Origin: a virus
Length of the DNA: 28,574 nt
Direction: 5' to 3' (one strand)
IMG/VR virus record: IMGVR_UViG_3300031227_000300
Location: 1 to 28,574 of that record
Positions 1 through 9,664 of this stretch are shown piece by piece. A program made the position numbers and the translations under genes. Within the stretch, counting starts at the first letter, position 1; the number at the start of each line of letters is the position of its first letter. The notes beneath the pieces were generated by a model. The model was given only the letters and a program-made list of their open reading frames with translations. It had not been told where the DNA came from and did no database searches.

Positions 1-1308
1 ACAAAGTTTGTTCCTGGATTGTCTGATGCAACCATGGGCGTGATGAAAGAAAACATTAAGCTTAGTATTCAAAACACAGGTAATACGGAAGCGGCTACGC
101 TATCCAACAAGTTTTCTATGAAAGATTTTGGCACATCCATTTACTATCCTGAAGGTATGGTTGCTCAGAACAGACCTGAAAGCTTACCTATTTTTGGCGT
201 TGCTAACTCACTTCAAAATCAATTTGGTATATCTACCCAGTTACTTATTAACTCTAACGCTGACGTTCAAGCATCACTTGGGCCTGATGATGCACGCTTT
301 AAGATTGAATGGGTAAAGCCAGAGCAACAAAGCGTTAACGTAACTGATGAAACCACAGACGATGAAAGGGTATTCGGTAACATGAGCGGGATGCTCAAGA
401 CGTTACGGCAGCAATCAAGGGAGTCGACCGAACGAGACTTGCCAGGCATTGATGCTGCAACCGGTGAGAAGGATGCACCCGTAGCTCAAGGCAAGATACC
501 GGTTAAGATTAATGGATTTAATACAGAGATATATTGGCAGCCTACCAACGAATCAGAGTTAGGAAGTCGTTTGTCTTATGCTTTGTTTTACACTGACCAA
601 ACAGGACAGCCGCAAGCCGTGCCTGATGCTAGGCAGCCTGATAATGTAGCACGGTTCTCACCTGTTGGCCTTGATAGGTACGCGCCAGATATCTTTGAAA
701 GCAATCGTTCAGATGATATGAAGAAAATCGCTACGAAAGTTCAGCGTGAAAGTGCACTTAGTGAGCTTAAATTCCTTAAGGATTCCTTACCAAAAGAAAA
801 TATGCTTAGCAAATTATTTTCCAGGCAAGACGAGATGGGTGACATACTTAGGTTATCGCAGTCCAATCCTGAAAAAGCCAAAGAGCTTGCAGCTAAACTT
901 GATGGCAATGATATCGAAGGCGCGATTAAATTGTTACGCCAAAGGATTCAAGGCGCGCCAGAAGATGAGGCAGCTAAGTCTGACAACGTCGGGATAGCGG
1001 CAGACACGGGCGCTAAGCCTGAGGGAATAATTAGCGCTGGGAATATAGATTTATCTAATAGACCCCAGGTAAAAAATAAAGATGGAAGCATTAGCACGGT
1101 ACGGAGCATTACCGTTGAGATGGATGGCATGCATTTTGTTCTTCCTACCGTTACAGATGATGGTCGTATTGCATCAAATAAAGAAGCTATTCAGATTGCA
1201 AAGGATACAGGTAAAAACCTTGGGGTGTTTGAGACTGCAAAGCAGGCCAATAAGTTTGCGCAAGACCTTCATGAAAGCGAAGCTAAGAAGTTAAAGGGGC
1301 GTAACTAA
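1..1308 (+). CDS. internal virion protein, C-terminal part (5' end outside window)
   Basis: The reading frame is open from the first base, so this is the last 435 codons of a longer gene; an in-frame TTG at 19 is not a credible start. Most of the visible protein is hydrophilic and unrecognised. Its last ~90 residues form a module that recurs at the ends of phage internal or ejected proteins: an 'NRP-V-N-DGSISTVRS' segment, then 'LPTV-DDGRI', an 'EAI-IAK-TGK-LGVF' helix and a final 'A-KFAQ-LHE'. The stop overlaps the start of the next gene (TAATG), which is the large gp16-like ejection protein. Position and the module suggest a gp14/gp15-like ejection protein of the T7 type. This is inferred from context; no catalytic motif is visible in the part present. 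Confidence 0.65.
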   Translation, partial: TKFVPGLSDATMGVMKENIKLSIQNTGNTEAATLSNKFSMKDFGTSIYYPEGMVAQNRPESLPIFGVANSLQNQFGISTQLLINSNADVQASLGPDDARFKIEWVKPEQQSVNVTDETTDDERVFGNMSGMLKTLRQQSRESTERDLPGIDAATGEKDAPVAQGKIPVKINGFNTEIYWQPTNESELGSRLSYALFYTDQTGQPQAVPDARQPDNVARFSPVGLDRYAPDIFESNRSDDMKKIATKVQRESALSELKFLKDSLPKENMLSKLFSRQDEMGDILRLSQSNPEKAKELAAKLDGNDIEGAIKLLRQRIQGAPEDEAAKSDNVGIAADTGAKPEGIISAGNIDLSNRPQVKNKDGSISTVRSITVEMDGMHFVLPTVTDDGRIASNKEAIQIAKDTGKNLGVFETAKQANKFAQDLHESEAKKLKGRN

Positions 1309-4300
1309 TGGCTGATTTAATTAATGAAGACCTTGAGCCAACAGAAGAAGAGCGCGACACCAGCAGCTTAGATAAACAAAATGAACTGTACGCAAGCTTT
1401 GGTTCTAAACAAGAGCGCGGCTTTGTTCCTTTAGTATCTAATGCACCCGACCCACAGCTGAAGGGTTCTTTGTGGCAAGCAAACTTTGCAGAGACAACAG
1501 CTATCGGCGCGTTTATGAACTCAACGAGCGCCAAGGACTTAGAAGCAGGTAAGCCACTGCCTACGCTTGAACAGCAGATATCCCACATACCTTTGGCCAA
1601 TATTAATAATGCAGATGCGTACATAGGTAAGGACATTAAAGACTATCCCTTGGTTACTGAGTCGTTAAACAAAGAAGCTCAACGCAAACAGCTTATAGCC
1701 AACCGTCCCTTTTCATCCTTTGCCATTGGTATTGTTGAGCAGGGCGCGCTTGAGCCAATCAACTGGCTGCCATTTGGTGAAGCATTTAGCACGGCAAAAA
1801 AATCCTCAAGCTTGGCTCGGGCTATCGTAGGCTCAGGAGCCACAGGTATTGCCGCCGGCATTGCTCAAGAAGGAATCATTACACGTAATGAACTCAGTCG
1901 AACAGCTGAAGAGAGCGCTTACAATATCTTAACAAACGGAATTCTTGGTGCAACACTTGGTGGCATTGGTCAAGGCGTTACCACACGCGGGCGTGTTAAA
2001 AACATTGAGCAGCGCCAGGCTCGTATGGCTTTAGGTAAAGAGGTTAAAGATGTTTACATGGATACCTTTCAAGAGCTTACGCCAGAAGGTACATTGAAAG
2101 ATGATGCCATTGCAAAGCTAAATCCAACGCTACAAAAAGCCATGCTATCTACTAGCATGAATAGGTTGGTAAGAAGTGAGTACGGCTTTAGTAAATGGTT
2201 TTCAAGCCAGATGTACGACAACAATTATACGCTAAACAAAAATCTTAACGGTGAAATCAAAGACCAATCCGTAGAATTAAAAATAAGAACTGACCGCAGG
2301 AAGTTAGATAAGACTCTAATTGATTATGATAACACCTACTACGACAGTATTGGCATTAAGCCAGGGCCGTTTGTTGGTACTCGCGCCAAGATAGAAGGTA
2401 ACAACGCGGCAACTAAAGAGGCGTTCGACGCTGAGGTGTGGAAAGTATTATCAACAGATATTCCTAGTGAAAATTCACATGTAAATTCTAACGCCAAGCT
2501 GATGCGCGACAATGTGTTTGACCCGTTCAAGCAAAGACTGATTGACATTGGGCAGCTGCCAGAAGAGTTTAAATTGCGTAACGCTACTAACTATGTAATG
2601 TCTTTGTACAATAAAGATAAGATTATCGAGCAAGGTGGTCGCAGTGCACGCGGTGATAACACATTACCTGGCACCTTGCATCGTGGGTTCAAGGACGTAC
2701 AAAATCAAGTACGTATTTTTAAAGAGTCACCAGGATTTAAAGTAATTGAAGCGGGCATTAGTAATGCTAAGGAACGTCTTAAAGGCCCAACGTTTGAAGA
2801 ACGCAAAGCTATCGACAAAAGAATAACGCCCCTTAATAAAAAAATACGTGAGCTTGACAGAGCTAAAACAACTCGCCCGCAAGAAGACATTAAAAAAATT
2901 AATGAATCAGTTCGCGAAGCTCAAAGCGAAGGCCGACAAGCTAAGGCTGACACAAAGACAGTACAAAAAGAATTTGAAGCTGGGTTTACTAGCGAGATTA
3001 AATCTTTTAAAGATGAGCTTGTTTCTACTGAAAAGAAAATAGCGCCGATTACTTTAGACATAAAAAAAGTTGAGACCAAACGTCAAAAATTTCGTGAGCG
3101 AAAATTAGTCTTACAGGAAAGAATTAAGTCTAAAGGTGAGGCATCAAAAACTTACGCTGCAATTAAATCAGAGCTAGATAAAATTCCTTCTGTAATAGCT
3201 GAGTTAGATAAGAACATTGCCGGATTAAAATCAAAACGCGACGGTGTGCAACCAAGTATCTCAAGCATCAAGGCCGACATTAAGCGCATCCAAGGGCTTA
3301 AGAAGCAAGAAGCGCCTAGCATTCCTGGCTTAAAAGAAAAAATTATAGCTTCAGAAAAGAAAGTTAAAGAGCTAAACGAAAGCAAAAAGCCAACGCGCGA
3401 AGAAGCCAACGAGTTTATTAAGCGCATTAAAGATATTAAAGAAACCATTAAACGTCTTGAAGAAGATAAGTTGCTACCAAAAGAGCTTAAGGCTGAGCTT
3501 GAATCAACAATTGAAAACTTTGAGCAGGAATTAAAAGACACGACACCCCCACACCTTTTAGATTCTAAAGGTGAGTTCTGGCCTATGCTTGATGATGATG
3601 CTTTGTGGGGACGCGTTGAACAAACGATTGATAACATCTTAGGCGATACTGAGGGCAAGTTAGTTAATCCAATCCTGCAAAGAATTAAAAGCATTGGGGC
3701 CTCACCTCTCAAGCACAGAAAGATTGTGGTTGAACAGCTTAAACTTCAAGAGTGGCAATCAACAGACGTGCCTAAGATAGCAGAAGTTTATTTAAAAGCC
3801 GTGTCGCCACTGGTTCACATGAATGAATTCGCAATCAAGCATGGCGCTGAAGATATCAACGACTTTAAATCCATGTTGGAAAAAGGAATCACCGAAGAGT
3901 TTAATAAAAAATCTGAAGGCAAGACAGGCAAGGAAGCCCAGCGTTTGCGCACCATGAGGGACAGAGACTTTGCAGACATGACCGCAACGCTTGAGTTAAT
4001 CGAAGGCGTGTATGGTGACGGCCCTAATGTTTTAAATAACTCAGCTCGAACGTTCTGGGAAAATTGGCTCAAGTGGACATCAACCAGGATGCTAGGGTTT
4101 ATGACCATGAGTTCATTTCCCGATGCTGGGCTTCAAGTCTTTACGCATGGTTACTATAGGTTTATGCATGACGGGATTATGCGTGCAACTTCTGAAGCTC
4201 GAAGCATTGCTAAGCGCGACCTCCAGGGGATAGGCTACGCGGTCAATACTATTCTAGGCTCACGCCTTGCATCATACGCAGACACCGCAGGCTTGAGCGT

Positions 4301-5300
4301 TAACCCTGGCCCCTTCACTAAAGGTATGGATGTTCTTACACAGAAGTTTGGTAACTTGTCTTTGATGAATCCATGGAATGATATGATGGAAGCTATCGCA
4401 GGGCACATAGGTATCAACCGAACATTACAAACGGTCCACTCAGTTGTTAATGGTGAGCGTGTATCTCAAAAAGAAATCTTGAGGCTTAACAAGCTTGGGC
4501 TTGAGACAAAAAACTTTGACACCATCTATGAGTTTACAAAAGATAACCAAGATACAGATGGTGCTTTGTTTGCTGACTGGGGTAACTGGGATATTAAATC
4601 CAAAGACCAGGCCGAAGCATTGGCACAGTTCCAGCGTAGTGTAGCTAAAGAGATTGAAGAGATTGTTATTCTTCCAGGGCTTGGAGACAAACCGTTAGCA
4701 GCACACGCCCAGTTTGCAGGCGCACCACTTGGCAAGATGTTGTTTCAATTTAAAACATTTTTAATGGCAGCAACCAATAGAGTTATGGTGCCAGCAATTC
4801 AAAACCGTGGCGCAGCCGAAACTTACCAAGGAATTACGGTTATGCTTGCCTTAGGTTCACTTAGTTACATGTCCACGTCATTGGTTAAAGGTAAAGAGAT
4901 AGACTTTTCTTTTGATAAGATGGCTCATGAATCTATTGACCGTAGTGGACTACTTGGAATCTATGGTGAGATGCTTAATATAGGTTCTAAATTAACCGGC
5001 GTTGGAGTGCCGACACGGTATCAATCCCGTGATAAACTCGGAGCTATGTTAGGGCCATCCGCCGGTTCATTTAGTGAGATAGCTAACGTCCTACAAAACA
5101 TTGCTAGCGTAGCCACAGGGAAGAAAGAAGACGTAACAGAAAAAGACCTCGATAAATTCATGAGGCTTTTCCCGTTACAGAATCTTGCAACATCATTAGA
5201 GATACCTAAGAAACTTATCAAGGGTGGGCTTGCTAAGCTGGGCGGCATTGAAACTCCTGAGATGGATGAGGAATTAAAACGGCTGCACACATCAAAATAA
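1308..5300 (+). CDS. large internal virion protein, T7 gp16-like
   Basis: This 1330-residue protein is close in length to T7 gp16 (1318 residues), which leaves the capsid and helps form the DNA ejection channel across the host envelope. The start ATG overlaps the preceding stop, with AGGGG about 10 nt upstream. A small-residue-rich, potentially membrane-active stretch lies at about residues 168-225 and a hydrophobic segment at about 1175-1195. Residues ~480-745 are a long charged Lys/Glu coiled-coil region. The C-terminal ~200 residues ('QFKTFLMAA', 'FPLQN') have the style of gp16 tails. It sits just before the tail fibre gene, as in T7. No lytic transglycosylase motif was recognised at the N-terminus, unlike T7 gp16, so that activity may be in another protein or absent. 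Confidence 0.75.
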   Translation: MADLINEDLEPTEEERDTSSLDKQNELYASFGSKQERGFVPLVSNAPDPQLKGSLWQANFAETTAIGAFMNSTSAKDLEAGKPLPTLEQQISHIPLANINNADAYIGKDIKDYPLVTESLNKEAQRKQLIANRPFSSFAIGIVEQGALEPINWLPFGEAFSTAKKSSSLARAIVGSGATGIAAGIAQEGIITRNELSRTAEESAYNILTNGILGATLGGIGQGVTTRGRVKNIEQRQARMALGKEVKDVYMDTFQELTPEGTLKDDAIAKLNPTLQKAMLSTSMNRLVRSEYGFSKWFSSQMYDNNYTLNKNLNGEIKDQSVELKIRTDRRKLDKTLIDYDNTYYDSIGIKPGPFVGTRAKIEGNNAATKEAFDAEVWKVLSTDIPSENSHVNSNAKLMRDNVFDPFKQRLIDIGQLPEEFKLRNATNYVMSLYNKDKIIEQGGRSARGDNTLPGTLHRGFKDVQNQVRIFKESPGFKVIEAGISNAKERLKGPTFEERKAIDKRITPLNKKIRELDRAKTTRPQEDIKKINESVREAQSEGRQAKADTKTVQKEFEAGFTSEIKSFKDELVSTEKKIAPITLDIKKVETKRQKFRERKLVLQERIKSKGEASKTYAAIKSELDKIPSVIAELDKNIAGLKSKRDGVQPSISSIKADIKRIQGLKKQEAPSIPGLKEKIIASEKKVKELNESKKPTREEANEFIKRIKDIKETIKRLEEDKLLPKELKAELESTIENFEQELKDTTPPHLLDSKGEFWPMLDDDALWGRVEQTIDNILGDTEGKLVNPILQRIKSIGASPLKHRKIVVEQLKLQEWQSTDVPKIAEVYLKAVSPLVHMNEFAIKHGAEDINDFKSMLEKGITEEFNKKSEGKTGKEAQRLRTMRDRDFADMTATLELIEGVYGDGPNVLNNSARTFWENWLKWTSTRMLGFMTMSSFPDAGLQVFTHGYYRFMHDGIMRATSEARSIAKRDLQGIGYAVNTILGSRLASYADTAGLSVNPGPFTKGMDVLTQKFGNLSLMNPWNDMMEAIAGHIGINRTLQTVHSVVNGERVSQKEILRLNKLGLETKNFDTIYEFTKDNQDTDGALFADWGNWDIKSKDQAEALAQFQRSVAKEIEEIVILPGLGDKPLAAHAQFAGAPLGKMLFQFKTFLMAATNRVMVPAIQNRGAAETYQGITVMLALGSLSYMSTSLVKGKEIDFSFDKMAHESIDRSGLLGIYGEMLNIGSKLTGVGVPTRYQSRDKLGAMLGPSAGSFSEIANVLQNIASVATGKKEDVTEKDLDKFMRLFPLQNLATSLEIPKKLIKGGLAKLGGIETPEMDEELKRLHTSK

Positions 5301-5309
5301 GGATAAAAG

Positions 5310-6995
5310 ATGGCAAACATTAAGATTCAAGATGTAGCACAGCGCATACAGTACACGGCTACGGCTTCTCAAACTGAGTTCGCTATTCCTTTTCCTTTTT
5401 TTGAGAACTCAGACATTGTTTTCTATCAAGGCGAAACTCTTTTAGTGCAGGGAACTGGTACAGATGAGTACGCGGTTGCCGGTGCAAACACAGCCTCAGG
5501 TGGAACAGCGACGCTTGTTACTGGTGCAATCGCTAGTGATGTCATTACCATATCAGGCGCAACACCTATCGATAGAACGTCCATCTATTCAGCAACTATA
5601 TCTAATCTTACCGGCAGTGATTTAAACAATGACTTCAACCGTGACATTGTTATCAGCAAGCAGATAGAAACCACGCAAGAATTATTACAGATGCAGTACG
5701 CACCTTATACTGAGGTTTCACAAGACCCCACTGTTACCGTTGACCGATGGCTCCCTAAGCTTGGGGCCAATCAAGTGTGGGCTATGAATGCCGGTGTAAC
5801 TGAGATTGTTCCTTATGATTTATCCGCGACTGGTGGGCTTGTTAATACAGTAGTCGGCACAGCCAATCAGATTGATGTTGATAGCACGGATGGAACGAAC
5901 CCAGTCTTGAGTTTATCAAGTACGCTTATTGCGCCTGGAACTATTCAGTCTGGAAACATTAAAGTTAACGGCAACACAATCACAAGCGAAGATACTAATG
6001 GGGATGTGAACTTAACGCCCAATGGCACAGGTGATTTAGTCTTGGACTCTGTTAAGTGGCCGCAAGCAGATGGCACAGTTAATCAGGTTTTAACAACTGA
6101 TGGGGCGGGCAATACCTCATGGGTTGATACAGGAAGTGGTGGCGGTGGTGGTAACGTTGGTGACTTTGTTGATTTTGGTGGTACATCATTACCAGCAGGC
6201 TGCTTGCTTCGTGATGGCGCGGCGGTAAGTCGAACAACATACTCAGCTTTGTTTGCTGTTATTAGCACAACCTGGGGCGCAGGTGATGGCTCTACAACGT
6301 TCAACCTTCCCAACTCTGAACGCAGTGTGTCGGTTGGTTCAGGCGGAACAGGTACAGCGACATTAGGTAACTCTGTTGGTGATACTGGTGGCTCAGAAAC
6401 GCACACACTCACAACCGCAGAAATGCCAGCGCATATACATCCTAATGTAATTGCAGGCGTTGGCGGTGGAGATAGCTTAGTCAGTGGAAGCGGTACAGCA
6501 GTGGGCGGAAATACGGGTAGCACAGGTGGTGATACAGCACACACTATCATGCAGCCTTCACTTGTTATGCTTCCGTGCATTCGGTATGAAGCAGTAGCGG
6601 CGACTGTTGCAGTAGCAGCAACTCAAGCACAGATGGAATCAGCTTCAAGCTCAACTATATTTAGTGCGCCAGCAGTTCAGCAGTATCACCCAAGTGCAGC
6701 TAAAGGTTGGGTATATTATAACCAATTAACCGGCCCAAGTGTTGTTGCTTCGTATAACGTAACCAGCGTCACAGATAATGGTGTTGGAATCTACACCGTA
6801 AACTGGGCCACTGATTTTTCAGATGCAAATTATTCAGCCGTTGCAACATGTCCATCAGCCGGGGGAGGAAATAACCTCATCGGCGTGGGCAGCACAGCAA
6901 GAGCGGCAGGAACCTCTCAGTTTACTGTTATCCAGTTAACTAGCCAGATTGACCTTAACTCACACAGTGTCGTAGCTTACGGAGAGCAAGTATGA
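5310..6995 (+). CDS. tail fibre with T7 gp17-type anchor and phage collar domain
   Basis: 561 residues; AAGGA lies upstream of the ATG. Residues 1-~150 match the T7 gp17 N-terminal anchor family that attaches the fibre to the tail tube ('IQYTATASQTEFAIPFPFF', 'LNNDFNRDIVISKQIE', 'DRWLPK'). Residues ~180-275 are a beta-rich shaft of a type common in phage fibres ('NGNTITSEDTNGDVNLTPNG', 'ADGTVNQVLTTDGAGN'). A Gly run leads into a collar domain at about 281-345 ('GDFVDFGG--LPAGCLLRDG', 'YSALFAVI--TWGAGDGSTTFNLPN'), followed by an 'AEMPAHIHP' segment. The C-terminal ~90 residues are the likely receptor-facing tip. The last 4 nt overlap the next gene (ATGA). The role in adsorption is well supported by domain order; the receptor is unknown. 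Confidence 0.88.
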   Translation: MANIKIQDVAQRIQYTATASQTEFAIPFPFFENSDIVFYQGETLLVQGTGTDEYAVAGANTASGGTATLVTGAIASDVITISGATPIDRTSIYSATISNLTGSDLNNDFNRDIVISKQIETTQELLQMQYAPYTEVSQDPTVTVDRWLPKLGANQVWAMNAGVTEIVPYDLSATGGLVNTVVGTANQIDVDSTDGTNPVLSLSSTLIAPGTIQSGNIKVNGNTITSEDTNGDVNLTPNGTGDLVLDSVKWPQADGTVNQVLTTDGAGNTSWVDTGSGGGGGNVGDFVDFGGTSLPAGCLLRDGAAVSRTTYSALFAVISTTWGAGDGSTTFNLPNSERSVSVGSGGTGTATLGNSVGDTGGSETHTLTTAEMPAHIHPNVIAGVGGGDSLVSGSGTAVGGNTGSTGGDTAHTIMQPSLVMLPCIRYEAVAATVAVAATQAQMESASSSTIFSAPAVQQYHPSAAKGWVYYNQLTGPSVVASYNVTSVTDNGVGIYTVNWATDFSDANYSAVATCPSAGGGNNLIGVGSTARAAGTSQFTVIQLTSQIDLNSHSVVAYGEQV

Positions 6996-7438
6996 TTAAT
7001 ACTCGTATAGCTTACAGAGATTTAGAGGGAGGCGTATCAGTTCTAATGCCTACCCCTGAGTTTTGCGCTAACCCTGCTAACACGATTGATATGTTGATTA
7101 AAACACTACCGCTGGGTGTCCACTTTGAAATTCATCAATGCGAAGACATCCCCACCGACCGTTACTTCCGGAATGCGTGGAAATTAAACGCCGGGGTGTA
7201 TGTTGATATGGAATGTGCACGTGGAATTCATCTCGACTGCTTGCGTAAAGTGAGGAATGAAAAGCTTGCTGAGCTAGATGTTCCATTTCAACGTGCGCTA
7301 GAAGATAAAGATACAGTAATGCAGGACAATATTGCAGCTAAAAAAAATGCGCTTCGAGACATGCCGCAAGATATTGACATGAGTTTGTTGGATACACCAG
7401 ACAAAATAAAAGCATTCATGCCGGATGTTTTAGTTTAA
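6992..7438 (+). CDS. tail fibre accessory or assembly protein
   Basis: 148 residues. The ATG overlaps the tail fibre stop as ATGA, and GGAGAG sits 5 nt upstream. The central 'FRNAWKL' segment followed by a 'LRKVRNEKLAELDVPFQRALE' helix is typical of small proteins encoded right after phage tail fibre genes, where they act as fibre assembly or chaperone factors. No catalytic motif, signal peptide or membrane segment is visible. The role is inferred from position and general resemblance. Confidence 0.55.
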   Translation: MINTRIAYRDLEGGVSVLMPTPEFCANPANTIDMLIKTLPLGVHFEIHQCEDIPTDRYFRNAWKLNAGVYVDMECARGIHLDCLRKVRNEKLAELDVPFQRALEDKDTVMQDNIAAKKNALRDMPQDIDMSLLDTPDKIKAFMPDVLV

Positions 7439-7448
7439 GGGGAACAAA

Positions 7449-7631
7449 ATGATTCTAGAACTACAAGCAAATGGCACAGACATACCGCTTGACTCGTTGC
7501 AGCAAACGTTTACTTACAATGCTGGCTTTGTTGAAACGATTACAGTTGTTTATCAAGCTAAAACATACCGTCAAACATTTACTAATGACGGAACAAACAT
7601 AACTGTTATTAGCGCATGGGTGGTGGTCTAA
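7449..7631 (+). CDS. small protein between the two fibre genes
   Basis: 60 residues with a clear GGGGA ribosome binding site 7-8 nt before the ATG. The protein is short, beta-strand rich and soluble-looking ('QQTFTYNAGFVETITVVYQ'), without cysteines. Its stop overlaps the preferred start of the second fibre (TAATG), suggesting coupled translation. The family is not recognised. It could be a small structural or fibre-assembly component. Confidence 0.6.
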   Translation: MILELQANGTDIPLDSLQQTFTYNAGFVETITVVYQAKTYRQTFTNDGTNITVISAWVVV

Positions 7632-9415
7632 TGATTTCAGCAGCTGAGTTTTTAAAGTGGCTTGAGGTTTACAACGTCGCCTCAGGTGGTAACGCAGCAA
7701 GTGGAACGGTAGACGATGGCTTAATCAATGAGCTTGGTCTCTATGCTGCCTCAGGTGATACCGTTTCAGGGTTAGCAACAGCTAACAACGGACTGCTCGT
7801 AACATCTGCCGCTGGGGTTCCGAGTATTGGCAACGACATCCTTGCTGATATTACAGTTAATGGTCTAACGGTTGGTCGTGGTAATTTTGATAACTTATCA
7901 AATACAGCCCTAGGTAATCTGGCTTTGTCTTCAGCAAGTAGCGGTGGCACATGCGTCGCAATTGGCTCACTGGCTATGTCCTCTGCTCCCAGCCCGTCTA
8001 ACTCAATCGGCATTGGATACAGGGCACAAATTGGCGCATCAGGCGACCATAATGTAACGATGGGCCGAAGTGCAGGCGAGTCCTTGAGTGGTGATGGTAG
8101 CACTTTAATTGGTGGTAAAACTGGTTTTACCGGAGCAACTGGAGCAGTAGCGCTTGTCGCCGGAGGTAGCTGCTCAGTGTTTGGTTATCAAGCAGGTGTT
8201 GATTCTGCTACAGCGATTGGTTGCTTATCTCTTGGTCGGGACGCTGTTTCTCTTAAAGCCACCGGAGCTACCTCTGGCGATGCTGGCCCTGGGATTGCGA
8301 TTGGGAGCGCAGCGTTTCCAGTAGGGTTCCGTGGTGATGCCACAATCTACCCCGGTAACTTTGCTCGCGCTCGATGGAATGGAACGCACTACATGCTTCC
8401 GCTCCAGACCGACGGCGCGACATCTATTGCGGTGACTTCAGGTGGCACAGGCTTAGCCTCTACAACTACAAACCAATTACTTTACAGCTCAGCGACAAGC
8501 ACGATTGCTGGTTTAGCCACAGCTAATAGCGGCACACTCGTTACCTCCGCCGCTGGCGTTCCAAGCATTAGCTCAACGCTGCCCAGTACGGTGCAGAATA
8601 ATATTACTGAGCTAGGTGTTATTGCAACACTTACAGCGGGTGTCTACACATCCACAGCCGACCTTCAGTTGACGCCTAACGCAGGTAATGAATTAGATAT
8701 TAATTTATCCTCTCTTTCCCACATGGGTGTTCAAGTTAGAAGCGCAGAAGCAACAGGTAATCCTCGTCTTTTGTTTTACAGAGCAAATACCGTAAACTTA
8801 GGTGGGGTATACGCTGGTCAGAATGACACGCTTAGCGGCACAGGTGAGAATCTATTTATTAGGAATTCTCGGGCAACCGGTAAGATTATCCTAAGTGATG
8901 CCACAGGAAGTGCGGTGACGGTTAGCGGTGGCGATACAACATTGAGTGGCTCGCTTACCACCTCTCAAACCGCAGGCATAATCGGAACCACAACGAACAA
9001 TAACGCCGACGCGGGCAGTGTTGGGGAGTATGTAACAGCAACTAAAGCTACAGGGGTATCGGTTTCTTTAACAACAAACACAGCCGTTGATATCTTAACT
9101 ATTAGCTTAACCGCTGGCGACTGGGAAGTTTGGGGGAACGGTGCTTTCACACAAGCTGCAACCACTGAGATTGCTTATTTTTCTTGCTGGGTTAGTTCAT
9201 CATCTGCCTCGCTACCTGGTGCTGAGAATCTATCAAGAATATCCTATGATGTATCAGGAGGGCCAGCTCTGGGTGGGGCTGTATCCGGACTAGCTATCGC
9301 TTCAAAAAGATTTTCCTTGTCCTCTACGACTACTATTTACCTAAGTTCAAGAGTTGGGTTCACGGTAGATACAGCGAATGGTTACGGAAGCATGTACGCA
9401 CGACGTGTTCGATAA
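7631..9415 (+). CDS. second tail fibre or spike-like protein with YadA-type repeats
   Basis: 594 residues. I chose the ATG at 7631 over an in-frame ATG at 7616 because it overlaps the previous stop and has GGTGG just upstream; 7616 has no ribosome binding site. The protein is Gly/Ser/Thr/Ala rich. Residues ~85-145 contain head-type repeats of trimeric adhesins ('NTALGNLALSSAS', 'VAIGSLAMSSA', 'NSIGIGYRAQIGA', 'NVTMGRSAGE'). A 20-residue unit ('GLATAN-G-LVTSAAGVPSI') occurs twice, at about residues 47-66 and 294-313. The C-terminal ~140 residues form a separate beta-rich domain, probably the receptor-binding tip or a trimer cap. Its role as a virion fibre is inferred from composition and position; it lacks the gp17 anchor, so it may attach to the first fibre or to the small proteins encoded next to it. 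Confidence 0.75.
   Translation: MISAAEFLKWLEVYNVASGGNAASGTVDDGLINELGLYAASGDTVSGLATANNGLLVTSAAGVPSIGNDILADITVNGLTVGRGNFDNLSNTALGNLALSSASSGGTCVAIGSLAMSSAPSPSNSIGIGYRAQIGASGDHNVTMGRSAGESLSGDGSTLIGGKTGFTGATGAVALVAGGSCSVFGYQAGVDSATAIGCLSLGRDAVSLKATGATSGDAGPGIAIGSAAFPVGFRGDATIYPGNFARARWNGTHYMLPLQTDGATSIAVTSGGTGLASTTTNQLLYSSATSTIAGLATANSGTLVTSAAGVPSISSTLPSTVQNNITELGVIATLTAGVYTSTADLQLTPNAGNELDINLSSLSHMGVQVRSAEATGNPRLLFYRANTVNLGGVYAGQNDTLSGTGENLFIRNSRATGKIILSDATGSAVTVSGGDTTLSGSLTTSQTAGIIGTTTNNNADAGSVGEYVTATKATGVSVSLTTNTAVDILTISLTAGDWEVWGNGAFTQAATTEIAYFSCWVSSSSASLPGAENLSRISYDVSGGPALGGAVSGLAIASKRFSLSSTTTIYLSSRVGFTVDTANGYGSMYARRVR
7769..7828 (+). repeat. intragenic repeat, copy 1 of 2
   Basis: A 60-bp in-frame repeat in the second fibre gene encoding 'GLATANNGLLVTSAAGVPSI'. 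The second copy is at 8510-8569. The DNA copies differ at many third positions while the peptide is almost unchanged, so this is an old duplication kept by selection on the protein. Confidence 0.85.
8510..8569 (+). repeat. intragenic repeat, copy 2 of 2
   Basis: Second copy of the 60-bp unit, encoding 'GLATANSGTLVTSAAGVPSI'. It follows a 'SGGTGLASTTTNQLLYSSAT' linker of a kind common in phage fibre shafts. It marks the boundary between the YadA-like part and the C-terminal part of the fibre. Confidence 0.85.
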
Positions 9416-9427
9416 CAGGAGATTAAA

Positions 9428-9664
9428 ATGATTACAGAAGAAAAGTTACCGTTGTTAATTAAAAATATTGATTGCGGCACGGGCTGTGTTGAAGTTATTT
9501 ATCGCACAGTTATCAAGCGTGACGGCGAAGTGATTCATACAATCAATGACCATCAATATGTTAAGGTTGAGAACGCTGCCGCTGGCCTTGTTGAGATTGA
9601 AAAGGCTGTTTTAATAGCTATCGAAAATCGTGATGAACCAAAACTTGAGGAAGAAAATGTTTAA
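9428..9664 (+). CDS. hypothetical protein
   Basis: 78 residues. AGGAG precedes the ATG by 6 nt. The protein has a 'CGTGC' motif at about residues 16-20, a predicted beta-rich centre and an acidic C-terminal tail. No family is recognised. Its last 8 nt overlap the next gene, so it belongs to the fibre-lysis operon. No membrane segment is visible. Confidence 0.6.
   Translation: MITEEKLPLLIKNIDCGTGCVEVIYRTVIKRDGEVIHTINDHQYVKVENAAAGLVEIEKAVLIAIENRDEPKLEEENV

Noticed and set aside
3152-3712. 186-codon minus-strand frame
   Set aside because: It is a Ser/Leu-rich reverse reading of the Lys/Glu coiled-coil region of the gp16-like gene, a typical shadow frame.
6083-6580. 165-codon minus-strand frame in the tail fibre
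   Set aside because: Pro/Val-rich reverse reading of the Gly/Thr-rich collar region, with no ribosome binding site or homologous pattern.
5310-9415. Diversity-generating retroelement acting on the fibre genes
   Set aside because: No reverse transcriptase and no template or variable repeat pair was seen; the only duplicated unit is an old in-gene repeat with many silent changes.
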